Positions 19,950 to 29,390 of a DNA stretch of 64,000 nt are shown in pieces. A program made the translations under genes and the position numbers. Each line of letters begins with the position of its first letter. The stretch's first letter is position 1. Under the pieces are notes generated by a model. The model was not told where the DNA came from and searched no databases. It saw nothing but the letters and a program-made list of their open reading frames with translations. The stretch is from an uncultured Aquimarina sp. (GTDB taxonomy: Bacteria; Bacteroidota; Bacteroidia; Flavobacteriales; Flavobacteriaceae), in NCBI RefSeq assembly GCF_947492405.1, contig NZ_CANLMP010000001.1, forward strand, positions 1,341,087 through 1,405,086, written 5' to 3'.

Positions 19950-21024
19950 AAAAATATTTCTCCTAGTATTGATATTAAACATTGGGTATAATATTAATGC
20001 ACAAGAAGAACTATCTAAATCAATTGAAAAGGTTTATGATTTTACCAATGCAGGAGAACTACAACTAGAAAATAAATATGGTAACATTATTATCAACGGA
20101 TGGAGCCAAAATAAGATAGAGGTTGCTATAGATATTGTAGTTAACAAAAAAGATAAAGATGAAGCCGAAGATCTTTTAGCAAGAATAAAACCATCTATAA
20201 CAACTGTAGGTCAATCAATTATCATATTTTCTAACATTGAAGAGAAAAGTGACAGCTTTTTCTCCAAGGTATTCAATCGTGTAAACCCTTTTGATTTTGA
20301 CAAAGGAAGCATCCAAATAGACTACCAAATCAGCCTACCCACTAATGCAGAGATTCAGGTAACAAACAAATTTGGAGATATCATTATTAATGATTGGAAT
20401 GGAAAGTTAAAAACAAATTTACAACATGGTGATATGTGGATTAATAACGATATTATTAATGCTAATATCGAAATGAAATTTGGAAAGCTACAAACCAAGT
20501 CTATCACATATGGAAAGATAAAATTAAAAAACAGCGAATTTGATCATAAAACTTCTAAAGATCTCAGAATTATAAGTAGTGGATCTACAGTTGCTATTGA
20601 CCAAGTTATCAATCTTGAAATTTTCTCTAGTAAAGATAAAATTACTATAGAAAATATTGAAAGGATAAAAGGAGAACTCAAGTTTTCAAATATAGTACTT
20701 GAAAACTTAAAAAACGACGTAGATCTCATAATGGATGTAGCAGATTTTAAAGTAAATAAAATTATTAAACCCGACACAAACATTAATATTGACCAAAAAT
20801 CTTCTGAGCTAGATATTAATGTCTCAGGTCTTAATTTCGATTTTAGTGCTTCCTTAGAACAAGGACTATTAAGAATTCCTAAAACATTCAAAAATATTAA
20901 AAACAACGTAATAGATAGTAAGAAAAGATTAAGAGAAATAAAAGCTAATTACGGAATCGATTCCAATAAAGGTACTTTTAATATTACCGGCAAAAAAGGA
21001 GTAATCATATTAAAAGAAGAATAA
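19924..21024 (+). CDS. Secreted DUF4097-like beta-repeat protein
   Basis: This exported 366-residue protein has a signal peptide (ends INAQ, about residue 27). It continues with short beta-strand repeats such as LQLENKYGNIIINGW and IQVTNKFGDIIINDW, which resemble the DUF4097/putative adhesin beta-helix. The start may be at 19924 or two codons later at 19930. It overlaps the anti-sigma gene and probably belongs to the sigma-factor operon. Proteins of this kind are often encoded beside ECF sigma/anti-sigma pairs in Bacteroidota. Biochemical function is unknown, and an adhesin or envelope-stress sensor role is only inferred. Confidence 0.72.
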   Translation: MIMKDTFYKKIFLLVLILNIGYNINAQEELSKSIEKVYDFTNAGELQLENKYGNIIINGWSQNKIEVAIDIVVNKKDKDEAEDLLARIKPSITTVGQSIIIFSNIEEKSDSFFSKVFNRVNPFDFDKGSIQIDYQISLPTNAEIQVTNKFGDIIINDWNGKLKTNLQHGDMWINNDIINANIEMKFGKLQTKSITYGKIKLKNSEFDHKTSKDLRIISSGSTVAIDQVINLEIFSSKDKITIENIERIKGELKFSNIVLENLKNDVDLIMDVADFKVNKIIKPDTNINIDQKSSELDINVSGLNFDFSASLEQGLLRIPKTFKNIKNNVIDSKKRLREIKANYGIDSNKGTFNITGKKGVIILKEE

Positions 21025-21064
21025 AACATAACCATTTATCAATTCAATAATCAAATCAATACTC

Positions 21065-21739
21065 ATGAAAAAATCAATCAACTTACTAATTACTTTTCTA
21101 TTGATTAGTACATATCATATCAATTCTCAAGAATCAACAGATGAAGATTATATAGAATTTAATGACCGTAAAAATATTGTGCACGGAGTCTATCTTGGTT
21201 TTAGTGCTAGTTATGGAGAAATTGAAGGAGAAGACACAGCATTAATAGGCCTTAAATTAGCATATGTCGCCAACAGACAATTCGAAGTTGGTTTTGGCAT
21301 GAAGGCTTTTTATTCTCAACAAAATCTACCAGGAATATCTATTTCTAATGATGAAGATTTAATTGGAGGATACGCAGGAATGCACTTAGAACCCATATTA
21401 TTCAGTAAATCAAGAGTAAATCTATCATTTCCTTTACTAATTGGATTTGGAGGGGTTGGCTATATAGATGGGCAGTTCGATGATAACGATGAATTTAACG
21501 AGAATGATTATGACTGGGATGCAGTGTTTGTTGCTGAACCTGGAATAAACCTTCTATTTAATGTATCCAGGTTTCTACAATTGGAAGCCGGGGTAAAATA
21601 TAGATTCTCGAGTAAATTTAATATCCATCCTAGTGGTATAGATCGAATCAATGGATTTTCTGCAGGAATAGGAGTAAAAGTTGGAGTTTTTAATCTTGGT
21701 AAAAACAGATATAAGAAAAAAGCTCCGAAAAGAGAATAG
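21065..21739 (+). CDS. Outer-membrane beta-barrel protein (paralogue 1)
   Basis: This 224-residue protein has a signal peptide (about 1-21) and a series of alternating amphipathic strands ending in VGVFNLGKNRYKKKAP. It is a close paralogue of the next gene. Both open their mature region with an identical segment (DYIEFNDRKNIVHGVYLG) and end with the same basic tail. It lies 40 bases after the DUF4097-like gene in the same direction, so it is a probable target or member of the ECF sigma operon. The barrel assignment is from strand pattern only, and no transport substrate is suggested. The basic KKKAP tail after the last strand is unusual for a barrel end. Confidence 0.65.
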   Translation: MKKSINLLITFLLISTYHINSQESTDEDYIEFNDRKNIVHGVYLGFSASYGEIEGEDTALIGLKLAYVANRQFEVGFGMKAFYSQQNLPGISISNDEDLIGGYAGMHLEPILFSKSRVNLSFPLLIGFGGVGYIDGQFDDNDEFNENDYDWDAVFVAEPGINLLFNVSRFLQLEAGVKYRFSSKFNIHPSGIDRINGFSAGIGVKVGVFNLGKNRYKKKAPKRE

Positions 21740-21790
21740 AAAAAGTTAAAGTAAAGCTTAGGTTAATTAAACCTCAAATAAATAGAATTT

Positions 21791-22432
21791 ATGAAATTTA
21801 AAGAAAGTGTTTTAATAATTTTAATTATCCTTATCACTCCTCAAACATATTCTCAAGAAACTAAAAATCAAGATTATATAGAGTTTAATGATAGAAAAAA
21901 CATTGTACACGGAGTATATCTTGGCTTGGACTTTGGCTATGGTCAAATTAAAAAAAATGAAACTACCTCTATGGGAATTAAGTTAGCATATGTTGTTAAC
22001 AAAAAAATGGAGATAGGAATAACTACAAAGGCACTATATTCTGATTTAAGATCTGTAGATCGTTCTTTTGGAGGAGATTTTGATTTATTAGTTATTTATG
22101 GTGGCCTTCATTCAGAAAATATACTGCTTAGCACATCTAAATTCAATTTCTCTTTTCCATTTTTAATTGGTATCGGCCACATACAAGTTTCTGGTCCACA
22201 ATTAAAAAATACTGATATCACATTAATCGCAGAACCAGGGGTAAATATCTTGTATAACCTATCGCGATATGTACAATTTGAAGCTGGTATAAAATATAGA
22301 ATTTCATCACCAATCGATCCGATTCCAAATATTCTAGATAACATTAATGGATTTTCAATTGGTTTAGGTGTTAAAATGGGAGTTTTTAATCTAAATAAAA
22401 ACAGATATAAGAAAAAAGCCCCAAAAAAATAA
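21791..22432 (+). CDS. Outer-membrane beta-barrel protein (paralogue 2)
   Basis: This 213-residue paralogue of the preceding gene has a signal peptide ending near TYSQ. It carries the same DYIEFNDRKNIVHGVYLG opening and the same NRYKKKAPKK tail. The central strands have diverged and the insert around residues 135-150 of paralogue 1 (acidic DDNDEFNENDYD) is missing. The pair is a tandem duplication within an envelope operon. Function is unknown. An opposite-strand frame within this gene has no support. Confidence 0.63.
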   Translation: MKFKESVLIILIILITPQTYSQETKNQDYIEFNDRKNIVHGVYLGLDFGYGQIKKNETTSMGIKLAYVVNKKMEIGITTKALYSDLRSVDRSFGGDFDLLVIYGGLHSENILLSTSKFNFSFPFLIGIGHIQVSGPQLKNTDITLIAEPGVNILYNLSRYVQFEAGIKYRISSPIDPIPNILDNINGFSIGLGVKMGVFNLNKNRYKKKAPKK

Positions 22433-22906
22433 TTTCTAAAAAAAGATCTATTAAACACCCACTATCAATTAACTACAGATAAAAAAAGTATTTAAAAATA
22501 TCTAAAAAACAAGTTATATATAATTAGGCATAAAAATTGATACTATGAATTTGTATAAAAAAGAAATGTTACCAAAGCCCCAAATGAAAACTAAAGTTAT
22601 TGTAAAAACCAAAAAAATTGATACTAACTATGTATTTTCAGAGAACAGCCAAGTATATCTTAAACGCAAATCAAGTGTTAAATCCACAAATAGTAATTCT
22701 TTATACTCCCAAGAATGGTATCCCATTAGTTTTTGCTGGAAACCTTAATTAAAAGCAGGAATGCCCTTTGGTTTTCAAAGTATTTATTTTAATAATTAAA
22801 TAACATTTGTATACCTATATTGTCTGTAGATTTATAGCATAAAATTGCTGTAACAAATTTTGTACTTTATAGTCTCCTTAGTATACCTATCTGAAAAACA
22901 TATCTT
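22433..22906. other. Intergenic region before the TonB receptor gene
   Basis: This 474-base gap holds only a doubtful 67-codon frame (22545-22748) and AT-rich sequence. No terminator hairpin or clean TAnnTTTG promoter was recognised. Confidence 0.4.
22545..22748 (+). CDS. Doubtful small basic protein
   Basis: This ATG frame of 67 codons is rich in Lys, Ser and Asn, with no signal peptide, glycine leader or recognisable motif. It ends in an aromatic segment (WYPISFCWKP). It stands alone in an otherwise empty stretch. It may be a real small protein or chance, and I see no similarity to the neighbouring genes. Confidence 0.25.
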   Translation: MNLYKKEMLPKPQMKTKVIVKTKKIDTNYVFSENSQVYLKRKSSVKSTNSNSLYSQEWYPISFCWKP

Positions 22907-25300
22907 TTGAAAAAAAATATCTCTATTAATACACTGCTAGTAATGCTATGCACACTAGTACATTATTCCTCTATTAGCCAAGAAAAATTTACTATTAATG
23001 GCACTATAACTGAGCAATCCAGTAATGAAACCTTAATCGGCGTTAATGTACTCTTTCCTGAAATTGGTAAAGGAGTTGTAACCAATGAATATGGATTTTA
23101 CTCCATTACCTTACCTGAAGGAACTTACAAGCTACAAGTTAGTTACTTAGGATTTAAAGATATTATTCAACAAATTACTCTTAATGAGGATAAAAAATTG
23201 AATTTTCAATTATCAGAAGCTTCAGAAATGTTAGATGAAGTAGTGATTACAGAAAATGTAGAAAAAGTAAACATTAAGAATCCGCAAATGAGTCTTAACA
23301 AACTAACGTCTGGAACTATTAAACAAATTCCAGTGGTTCTTGGTGAAGCGGATGTCATTAAATCTATCATACTACTACCAGGTGTAACAAGTGGTGGCGA
23401 AGGTGCTTCAGGATTTAACGTTCGTGGCGGTGCCGCAGATCAAAATCTAATTCTATTGGACGAAGCAACAATATTTAATTCCTCGCACCTTTTTGGATTC
23501 TTTTCAGTTTTTAATCCAGACGCCATAAAAGATATCAAACTCTATAAAGGAGGCATTCCTGCAAAATATGGAGGTCGTGTGTCCTCTGTACTCGATATTT
23601 ATCAAAAAGAAGGAAATAGTAAAGAATATCACCTTAATGGAGGGCTTGGTCTCGTATCCAGTAGGTTATTAGCAGAAGGACCTATTGTAAAAAATAAAGG
23701 AGCATTTCTGGTTGGAGGTCGAGCATCATACGCACATCTTTTTCTACCTTTAGTTGATGATGGCAATGACAATGTTGCCTACTTTTATGACCTCAACGCA
23801 AAATTGAACTATAAAATTAATGAGAACAACAACATCTTCCTTTCTGGGTATTTTGGACGAGATGTATTCTCCATTAGCGAAAGTTTTAGAAATACTTATG
23901 GTAATACAGTCTTAAATCTAAGATGGAATCATCTATTCTCTGACAAACTATTTTCTAATTTATCCTTAATATATTCAGATTATTTTTATGGCTTAGAACT
24001 TGATTTTGTTGGTTTCGAATGGGACTCCGGTATTAGAAACTTTAATGTAAAATATGACTTAAAACATTACCTAAGTGATAATTTTCAGCTTAATTATGGT
24101 ATAAACGATATTTACTATCGTTTTAATCCAGGTGAGATCAAACCAAATAGTCAAGACTCCGGAATTATAAGAGATAAACTTATTGATAAATATGCAAATG
24201 AATTAGGAGTATATATAGACGCCGAGCATAAAATTTCGAATAAGTTATCTTTACAATATGGAGTAAGGCTCAGTAACTTCACCAGATTAGGACAAGACGA
24301 ATTGAATATCTACGAAAATGACAATCCCCTATTATTTAATGAAGAACTACAGATTTATGAAGCCGCAGATCCAATCGGAACAGAGAGAATTAGTAGAAGT
24401 GATCAAATAGAAAATTTCACAAATCTAGAGCCAAGAGTAGCATTGGCTTATGCTTTTAATGATAATACTTCTATAAAAGCAAGTTATAATAGAATGGCTC
24501 AATACCTACACCTATTATCCAATACCAGTTCTCCTACTCCACTAGATGTATGGACGCCAAGCGGGAAGTATGTAAAACCTCAATTATTAAATCAATATGC
24601 ATTAGGTTTCTTTAAAAGTATTAAAGATGATGCGTACTCCCTAGAAACAGAAGTGTTCTATAAAGATATCGAAAACAGGATTGACTATATCGACGGTGCA
24701 GAACTTATTGCAAACGATGCTATCGAACAAGAAATTCTTAATGGAGAAGCTCGAGCTTATGGTTTAGAATTATTAATCAGGAAGAATCAAGGTAAATTTA
24801 AGGGATGGTTAGCATATACATTATCCAAATCCGAACAAAGAACACCCGGAAGAACACCAACAGAAATTGGTATTAACGATGGACAATGGTATAATACACC
24901 TTTTGATAAGACTCATGATATTTCTTTTAACGGAAGTTATGAATTGAATAAAAAATGGAAATTTAATGCTAATTTCCTTTTTCAAACTGGTCAACCTACT
25001 AACTATCCAACTGGACAATTTGTATATCAGGGATTAGTGGTACCTGTATATGATGGTTTAAGAAATGATCAGCGCTTACCTTCATATCACCGTATGGATG
25101 TTTCGGCTACATTAACACCAAGAAAAAACAAAAACAGAAAATGGCAGGGAGAATGGGTTTTTAGTATTTACAATCTCTATAACCGCAGAAATGCTGCTTC
25201 TATAAACTTTAGCCAAAATACAGAAACTAGAGTCAATGAAGCTGTGAGAACTTCCATATTTGGAATAGTACCTGCAGTAACCTATAATTTTAAATTTTAG
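22907..25300 (+). CDS. TonB-dependent receptor with N-terminal carboxypeptidase-like domain
   Basis: This is an outer-membrane active-transport receptor of 797 residues. The signal peptide ends at about 24 (SISQ). A CarboxypepD_reg-like beta-sandwich follows at about 28-112 (GTITEQSSNETLIGVNVLF). The plug domain lies at about 130-240 (GGEGASGFNVRGGAADQN, then KLYKGGIPAKYGGRVSSV). The rest is a 22-strand-type barrel ending in aromatic Phe. The start is a TTG at 22907. The DUF4249 lipoprotein gene follows after only 4 bases, a common pairing in Bacteroidota. The substrate is unknown. The pairing is not a SusC/SusD set, so a non-glycan ligand such as a metal complex or peptide is possible. Confidence 0.93.
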   Translation: MKKNISINTLLVMLCTLVHYSSISQEKFTINGTITEQSSNETLIGVNVLFPEIGKGVVTNEYGFYSITLPEGTYKLQVSYLGFKDIIQQITLNEDKKLNFQLSEASEMLDEVVITENVEKVNIKNPQMSLNKLTSGTIKQIPVVLGEADVIKSIILLPGVTSGGEGASGFNVRGGAADQNLILLDEATIFNSSHLFGFFSVFNPDAIKDIKLYKGGIPAKYGGRVSSVLDIYQKEGNSKEYHLNGGLGLVSSRLLAEGPIVKNKGAFLVGGRASYAHLFLPLVDDGNDNVAYFYDLNAKLNYKINENNNIFLSGYFGRDVFSISESFRNTYGNTVLNLRWNHLFSDKLFSNLSLIYSDYFYGLELDFVGFEWDSGIRNFNVKYDLKHYLSDNFQLNYGINDIYYRFNPGEIKPNSQDSGIIRDKLIDKYANELGVYIDAEHKISNKLSLQYGVRLSNFTRLGQDELNIYENDNPLLFNEELQIYEAADPIGTERISRSDQIENFTNLEPRVALAYAFNDNTSIKASYNRMAQYLHLLSNTSSPTPLDVWTPSGKYVKPQLLNQYALGFFKSIKDDAYSLETEVFYKDIENRIDYIDGAELIANDAIEQEILNGEARAYGLELLIRKNQGKFKGWLAYTLSKSEQRTPGRTPTEIGINDGQWYNTPFDKTHDISFNGSYELNKKWKFNANFLFQTGQPTNYPTGQFVYQGLVVPVYDGLRNDQRLPSYHRMDVSATLTPRKNKNRKWQGEWVFSIYNLYNRRNAASINFSQNTETRVNEAVRTSIFGIVPAVTYNFKF

Positions 25301-25304
25301 AAAG

Positions 25305-26126
25305 ATGAAAAAATTACTATATACACTAATCGGACTTACTCTTTTTACGAGTTGTGAAGATGTTATTGATGTGGATGTTCCTAACGGAGAACCTAGATTA
25401 GTAATAGACGCTTCTTTTGAAATTTATTTAGACGAAACCCCTATTGATGCAATAGGTGGAGTACGACTTACATTATCAGCTCCTTTTTTTGATGATAATG
25501 TCCCTACAGTAAGTGATGCAACCGTATTTATAACCAATCTATCCGACAATTCTATCATTAATTTTGTAGAATCATTAACCGAACCTGGACTTTTTATTCC
25601 AGAAAACATTAATATTATTCCGGAATTTGATACAGATTATGAATTAACTGTTATATACGAAGAGGAAACATATAAAGCAACAACTCAGTTGATACCAACC
25701 GCTACTATAGATAATATAGAGCAAGGAGACGGAACATTGTTTGATGGAGATGAAACCGAAATTATAGTGTTCTTTACGGATGATGGTAGTCGAGATGATT
25801 TTTATTTATTCGATTTTGATTTCAATTTATATCTTCCTAGTGAAGATCGATTCTACCAGGGAGAAGCTTTTAATTTCTCTTATTTTTATGAAGATATGGT
25901 AGGAGGCGAAGAAGTAACTATCAAAATTCTCGGGATAGACGAACGATATTATAATTATTCTAACATCTTAATAGAACAAAGCGAACAAGAAGGAGGAAAT
26001 CCTTTTCAGACACCACCTGTACAAATACGAGGAAATATTATTAATACCACGAATCCTGATAATTTTGCTTTAGGATACTTTAATTTATCTGAAGCAAATC
26101 GTTTTCAATTTACTATTGAAGAGTGA
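25305..26126 (+). CDS. DUF4249 family lipoprotein
   Basis: This 273-residue lipoprotein has the lipobox LFTSC at about residues 13-17. The mature protein is acidic and beta-rich, matching the DUF4249 pattern. It opens with DVIDVDVPNGEPRLVIDASF, has the central DDGSRDDFYLF segment and ends with the conserved late GNIINTTNPDNFALGYF motif. It follows the TonB receptor by 4 bases and is almost certainly co-transcribed with it. The probable role is an outer-leaflet or periplasmic partner of the receptor, but biochemical activity is not established for the family. Confidence 0.85.
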   Translation: MKKLLYTLIGLTLFTSCEDVIDVDVPNGEPRLVIDASFEIYLDETPIDAIGGVRLTLSAPFFDDNVPTVSDATVFITNLSDNSIINFVESLTEPGLFIPENINIIPEFDTDYELTVIYEEETYKATTQLIPTATIDNIEQGDGTLFDGDETEIIVFFTDDGSRDDFYLFDFDFNLYLPSEDRFYQGEAFNFSYFYEDMVGGEEVTIKILGIDERYYNYSNILIEQSEQEGGNPFQTPPVQIRGNIINTTNPDNFALGYFNLSEANRFQFTIEE

Positions 26127-26151
26127 TCAGGAAAATCAGTATTTTTGAAGC

Positions 26152-26964
26152 ATGACGTTTACCAAGACAACAGAACAAGCTTCAAACTATGATCATCTGG
26201 AAAAGATGAACATTTCCGAATTATTATCTAACATCAATAAGGAAGATAAAACTGTTCCAGAAGCCGTAGAAAAATCTATTCCGCAAATCGAAGCATTAGT
26301 GTTTCAAATTGTTGAAAAATTAAAAAATGGCGGAAGACTTTTTTATATGGGTGCCGGAACCAGTGGTCGGTTAGGTGTAGTAGATGCTAGTGAATGCCCT
26401 CCCACTTTTGGAGTTTCTTATGATCTGGTAATCGGATTAATTGCTGGTGGTGATCCTGCTATAAGGAAAGCTGTAGAGTTTGCTGAAGATAACACGGAAC
26501 AAGGCTGGAAAGATCTCGAAGATTATCAAATTTCGGAAAAGGATGTTGTTATCGGTATTGCAGCTTCTGGAACAACGCCTTATGTTATTGGAGCTCTAAA
26601 AAAGTGCAATGAATCTAACATAATTACTGGTTGTATCACCTGTAATGCAGGAAGTCCATTAGCCGATACTGCGCAATATCCTATTGTGGTTACAGTAGGT
26701 CCAGAATTTGTAACTGGAAGCTCTAGAATGAAAGCCGGTACTGCCCAAAAATTAGTCTTGAATATGATATCAACCAGTACTATGATCCAATTAGGAAGAG
26801 TAAAAGGTAATAAAATGGTCGATATGCAGCTTAGCAATAACAAGTTGGTTGATCGTGGTACTCGAATGATCATGGAAGAGTTAAAAATTGATCGTTCAAT
26901 CGCTTCAGAATTATTAGAAAAATATGGCAGTGTTCGTAACGCAATAAACAATTATGGAACCTAA
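26152..26964 (+). CDS. murQ: N-acetylmuramic acid 6-phosphate etherase
   Basis: MurQ cleaves the lactyl ether of MurNAc-6-phosphate to give GlcNAc-6-phosphate and lactate during cell-wall recycling. The 270-residue protein carries the SIS domain. Its motifs are GRLFYMGAGTSGRLGVVDASECPPTFG (Ser/Thr sugar-phosphate loop, about residues 61-87), the IGIAASGTTPYV loop, and the family segment TGSSRMKAGTAQK near 194. It lies 25 bases after the DUF4249 gene and overlaps the next small gene by 11. No MurK kinase or MurP transporter is beside it. Confidence 0.96.
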   Translation: MTFTKTTEQASNYDHLEKMNISELLSNINKEDKTVPEAVEKSIPQIEALVFQIVEKLKNGGRLFYMGAGTSGRLGVVDASECPPTFGVSYDLVIGLIAGGDPAIRKAVEFAEDNTEQGWKDLEDYQISEKDVVIGIAASGTTPYVIGALKKCNESNIITGCITCNAGSPLADTAQYPIVVTVGPEFVTGSSRMKAGTAQKLVLNMISTSTMIQLGRVKGNKMVDMQLSNNKLVDRGTRMIMEELKIDRSIASELLEKYGSVRNAINNYGT

Positions 26965-27187
26965 AAGAACTGATAAAGAATTACTGGGTAAAGGAGTACA
27001 ACGCATGGCGATTGCACTTATATTTATGTTTATTAGTCCAGTTATTATACATTCAGCATTTAAGAATCAAGATCATCCGTACTATATTCCTATTTTAATT
27101 TTAGGATTGATTGGAGCAGCTTTTGCTATTTTCATGGCTTTTAGAGGAATAAAAACAATCATGGATTCTATGTTTGGAAAGAAATAG
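26954..27187 (+). CDS. DUF6095-like small membrane protein
   Basis: This 77-residue protein has two predicted transmembrane helices (about 17-36 and 46-64) and a basic tail. It overlaps the end of murQ by 11 bases, so it is translated from the same message. Small two-helix proteins of the DUF6095 type occur in this position in flavobacteria. Function is unknown. Confidence 0.75.
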   Translation: MEPKRTDKELLGKGVQRMAIALIFMFISPVIIHSAFKNQDHPYYIPILILGLIGAAFAIFMAFRGIKTIMDSMFGKK

Positions 27188-27226
27188 ATTCTGTTTTAAT
27201 GTAATACTACTTATCAAAAACAGAAA

Positions 27227-27257
27227 AAAGAGTGATCTTATTCCAAAACCACTCTTT
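27227..27257. terminator. Bidirectional terminator between convergent genes
   Basis: AAAGAGTG (27227-27234) pairs with CACTCTTT (27250-27257), flanked by A-rich and T-rich sequence on each side, between the murQ operon and the minus-strand lipoprotein gene. The same sequence block recurs at 28910-28960. Confidence 0.65.
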
Positions 27258-27291
27258 CCTAAGATATTATTTAATAAAAGAACTATCCGTA

Positions 27292-27612
27292 TTAGTTCCC
27301 CGATCCTGCATCTGCACAATCAGTTGGTAAGGCGTCGTACTCTGCAGAAAATGCACTGTCAGAAATACAATCAAAATCTCTGTATGCTTCAATTAATTCT
27401 CTAAGTGATACACATGTAGTTTGACTCGGAGCAGCATCATATGCTGTGATTGCTGTTTCAACAGCCAGTTTAGAAGCCAAAGTCTGATTTTCGCAAGCCA
27501 CGTCATCTATAAGATCCTGTGCGTCATCACTACCACAAGAGGTCATGAATAAAACAGATGCTACTAACGTTGCTTTTCCTAAGTTCTTCAAAAAATTGTT
27601 TTGGATTTTCAT
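27292..27612 (-). CDS. Small Cys-Gly-Ser-Asp lipoprotein
   Basis: This 106-residue lipoprotein has a signal peptide ending in a lipobox (LFMTSC) followed by Gly-Ser-Asp-Asp, the typical Bacteroidota surface-lipoprotein start. The mature part (27-106) is helical and contains four further cysteines (in ACENQ, QTTCVS, FDCIS and PTDCAD), which could form two disulfides. Its signal peptide, 5' flank and 3' flank match those of the lipoprotein at 28974-29390, although the mature domains differ. No function is recognised. Confidence 0.75.
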   Translation of the reverse strand: MKIQNNFLKNLGKATLVASVLFMTSCGSDDAQDLIDDVACENQTLASKLAVETAITAYDAAPSQTTCVSLRELIEAYRDFDCISDSAFSAEYDALPTDCADAGSGN

Positions 27613-27814
27613 TGCTTTTAAAATTTTAATAAATTGTTAAATTGTTCTTAAACTTAACGCTATAATAACAAAATATTGCCCAGCTGTTAACTTTTATTAA
27701 TTAAGATATTATAGTTCAGATCTGACATCTTTTTCTAAAATCGATACCAATCATATTAACAAAAACATAACACACTGATTTTAAGATTATTCAGATTTGT
27801 TTCGCACTACTTAT

Positions 27815-28861
27815 TTAATTTTCATTAACTATTCTCTGATTTTCTATCCGTTCTTTTAGTTCATCGATATATTTCAAAGCATTTTTATTTTCATAATCGG
27901 TATATGCTTTTGTTGCCCACTCTATAGCTTTTGTGTAATCCCCTTTAATTTCATTGTAAAAAGCCATATTAAAGCATGCTTGTCCAGCAATTTCAGGATC
28001 TGGATTGGATGTTTCTTTCTCCCATAATTCTGCAGCCCCGTCCCACTGTCCGGTTTCTACTTTTCGTTTTGCAATTTCAAAATTAGGTGTGGCTTTTACA
28101 TAATAATCTCGATATACTTTATCTTTATAAGGCAGTAACCTCAAAGCATAATCGCTTCCAATTTTTTGACTAATCTGTAAGACTGATTGTTTTCTGTTTG
28201 TTGCTGCTTCAATTGCTTTTATTGGATTAATACCTCTACCCTTTGATCTTGTTTTCTCATTAACGGAGAGTTGATCACATACCTTTTTACGAATTGGATC
28301 ATAAATCCTCCATCCGGTCTTGATTCTTGTATCTATATTTACGATATGTTCGATTGCAGGAATTTCTATCCCTAATGGTCCCTCTATCTTTGTATTTTCA
28401 ACCGTGTAGTTTGCTTTAGCATCGGTATCATATACCGCTAATGTAAAGATAGCATCTACATTATTCTTTTTACATAAACTCTCTATTTGATCCCAACCTA
28501 AAGACGAAGGAAAAACGCCTCCACCGGGGTTTTGGTCCAGTTTTATAGGTAATATTACAACTTCAGTAAATCTTGGATTTTGTAATAGTGCTGTTTTTAA
28601 AGCAACAATCGCTTGCTCAGCACCTTCTTTATCCAGTTTCTCTCCCTCTATAGATAATATTTTATCTACCTGATCTAATCCACTATTCTCGTCAGATGGT
28701 ATACTCCTATTAAGGATTCCAATTTTTTTCACTGCTGAATCCAGTGTAACTATTGGAGGTTTAATCACCTCTGTTTTTAATGATTTTTTACTACCACATC
28801 CTATTATTATTGTACACAATAATGTGAAAGTAATTGTTTTAACTGTGAGTATATGTTTCAT
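27815..28861 (-). CDS. DUF6340-like lipoprotein with C-terminal TPR
   Basis: This 348-residue lipoprotein has the lipobox IIGCG near residue 22. The first two thirds resemble the periplasmic DUF6340 type. They include an opening statement of strands (VKKIGILNRS), conserved LQNPRFTEV, and a later GWRIYDPIRKKVCDQ segment. The last 90 residues form about two TPR units (AGQACFNMAFYNEIKGDYTK). Function is unknown; an outer-membrane assembly or stability role would fit the fold but is only inferred. It lies between two paralogous small lipoprotein genes, all on the minus strand but with separate flanks. Confidence 0.72.
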   Translation of the reverse strand: MKHILTVKTITFTLLCTIIIGCGSKKSLKTEVIKPPIVTLDSAVKKIGILNRSIPSDENSGLDQVDKILSIEGEKLDKEGAEQAIVALKTALLQNPRFTEVVILPIKLDQNPGGGVFPSSLGWDQIESLCKKNNVDAIFTLAVYDTDAKANYTVENTKIEGPLGIEIPAIEHIVNIDTRIKTGWRIYDPIRKKVCDQLSVNEKTRSKGRGINPIKAIEAATNRKQSVLQISQKIGSDYALRLLPYKDKVYRDYYVKATPNFEIAKRKVETGQWDGAAELWEKETSNPDPEIAGQACFNMAFYNEIKGDYTKAIEWATKAYTDYENKNALKYIDELKERIENQRIVNEN

Positions 28862-28920
28862 ATTTTTACGAATTATAGGGTGTTAAATTAATATAATATT
28901 ACCACCTAACAAAAACAGAA

Positions 28921-28946
28921 AGAGCGGTTTTCCCCAAAACCACTCT
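28921..28946 (-). terminator. Terminator downstream of the 138-aa lipoprotein gene
   Basis: AGAGCGGTTTT pairs with AAAACCACTCT (one mismatch) around CCCC. On the minus strand it is followed by a T-rich tract. It is a copy of the block at 27220-27270. Confidence 0.6.
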
Positions 28947-28973
28947 CCCCTAGAGATATTCAAATAAACCAAT

Positions 28974-29390
28974 CTAATTAGTTGCAAATGACCAAGTATT
29001 TCCACTCATCTGAACTCCTACTCTTAAATCATCTTCTCCTACAACAATGCCGTCTGAAGATGAACCTGTAGAAGCTGAACTAAAAGTTCCGTTAGAACCA
29101 GTTATAAAAGTGATTCCTGTTAAAGAAGGAACTCCATCACTAAAACTAACTGTGTACGTATTTCCGGATCTTGATAACGTTGCTGTTCCGCTAGTATTTT
29201 CAGTGATTCCTGATCCATCTACTGGATTATATCCTAAAACACCAGTATAAGATGTTAAAAGTGTTGCAGGAAGTTCTACAAAACCAACTTCGGTTCCATC
29301 ATCATCACTACCACAAGATGCCATAAATAAGATAGATAAAACTAATACTACTTTATTTACGTTTCTAAAAAAAATGTTCTGAGTTTTCAT
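28974..29390 (-). CDS. Small lipoprotein with a beta-rich domain also found in the 43.8 kb protein
   Basis: This 138-residue lipoprotein has the lipobox LFMASC with Cys26, followed by Gly-Ser-Asp-Asp-Asp. The mature domain (about 39-138) opens LPATLLTSYTGVLG and contains YTVSFSDGVPSLTGITF. The same pattern occurs twice in the secreted protein at 43795-44835 (FSDGIPSISGIKF and FSNGIPSIHDIQF). This defines a domain of about 100 residues that I cannot name. The signal peptide and both flanks match the small lipoprotein at 27292-27612, so the expression cassette, not the mature body, is shared with that gene. Confidence 0.75.
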   Translation of the reverse strand: MKTQNIFFRNVNKVVLVLSILFMASCGSDDDGTEVGFVELPATLLTSYTGVLGYNPVDGSGITENTSGTATLSRSGNTYTVSFSDGVPSLTGITFITGSNGTFSSASTGSSSDGIVVGEDDLRVGVQMSGNTWSFATN

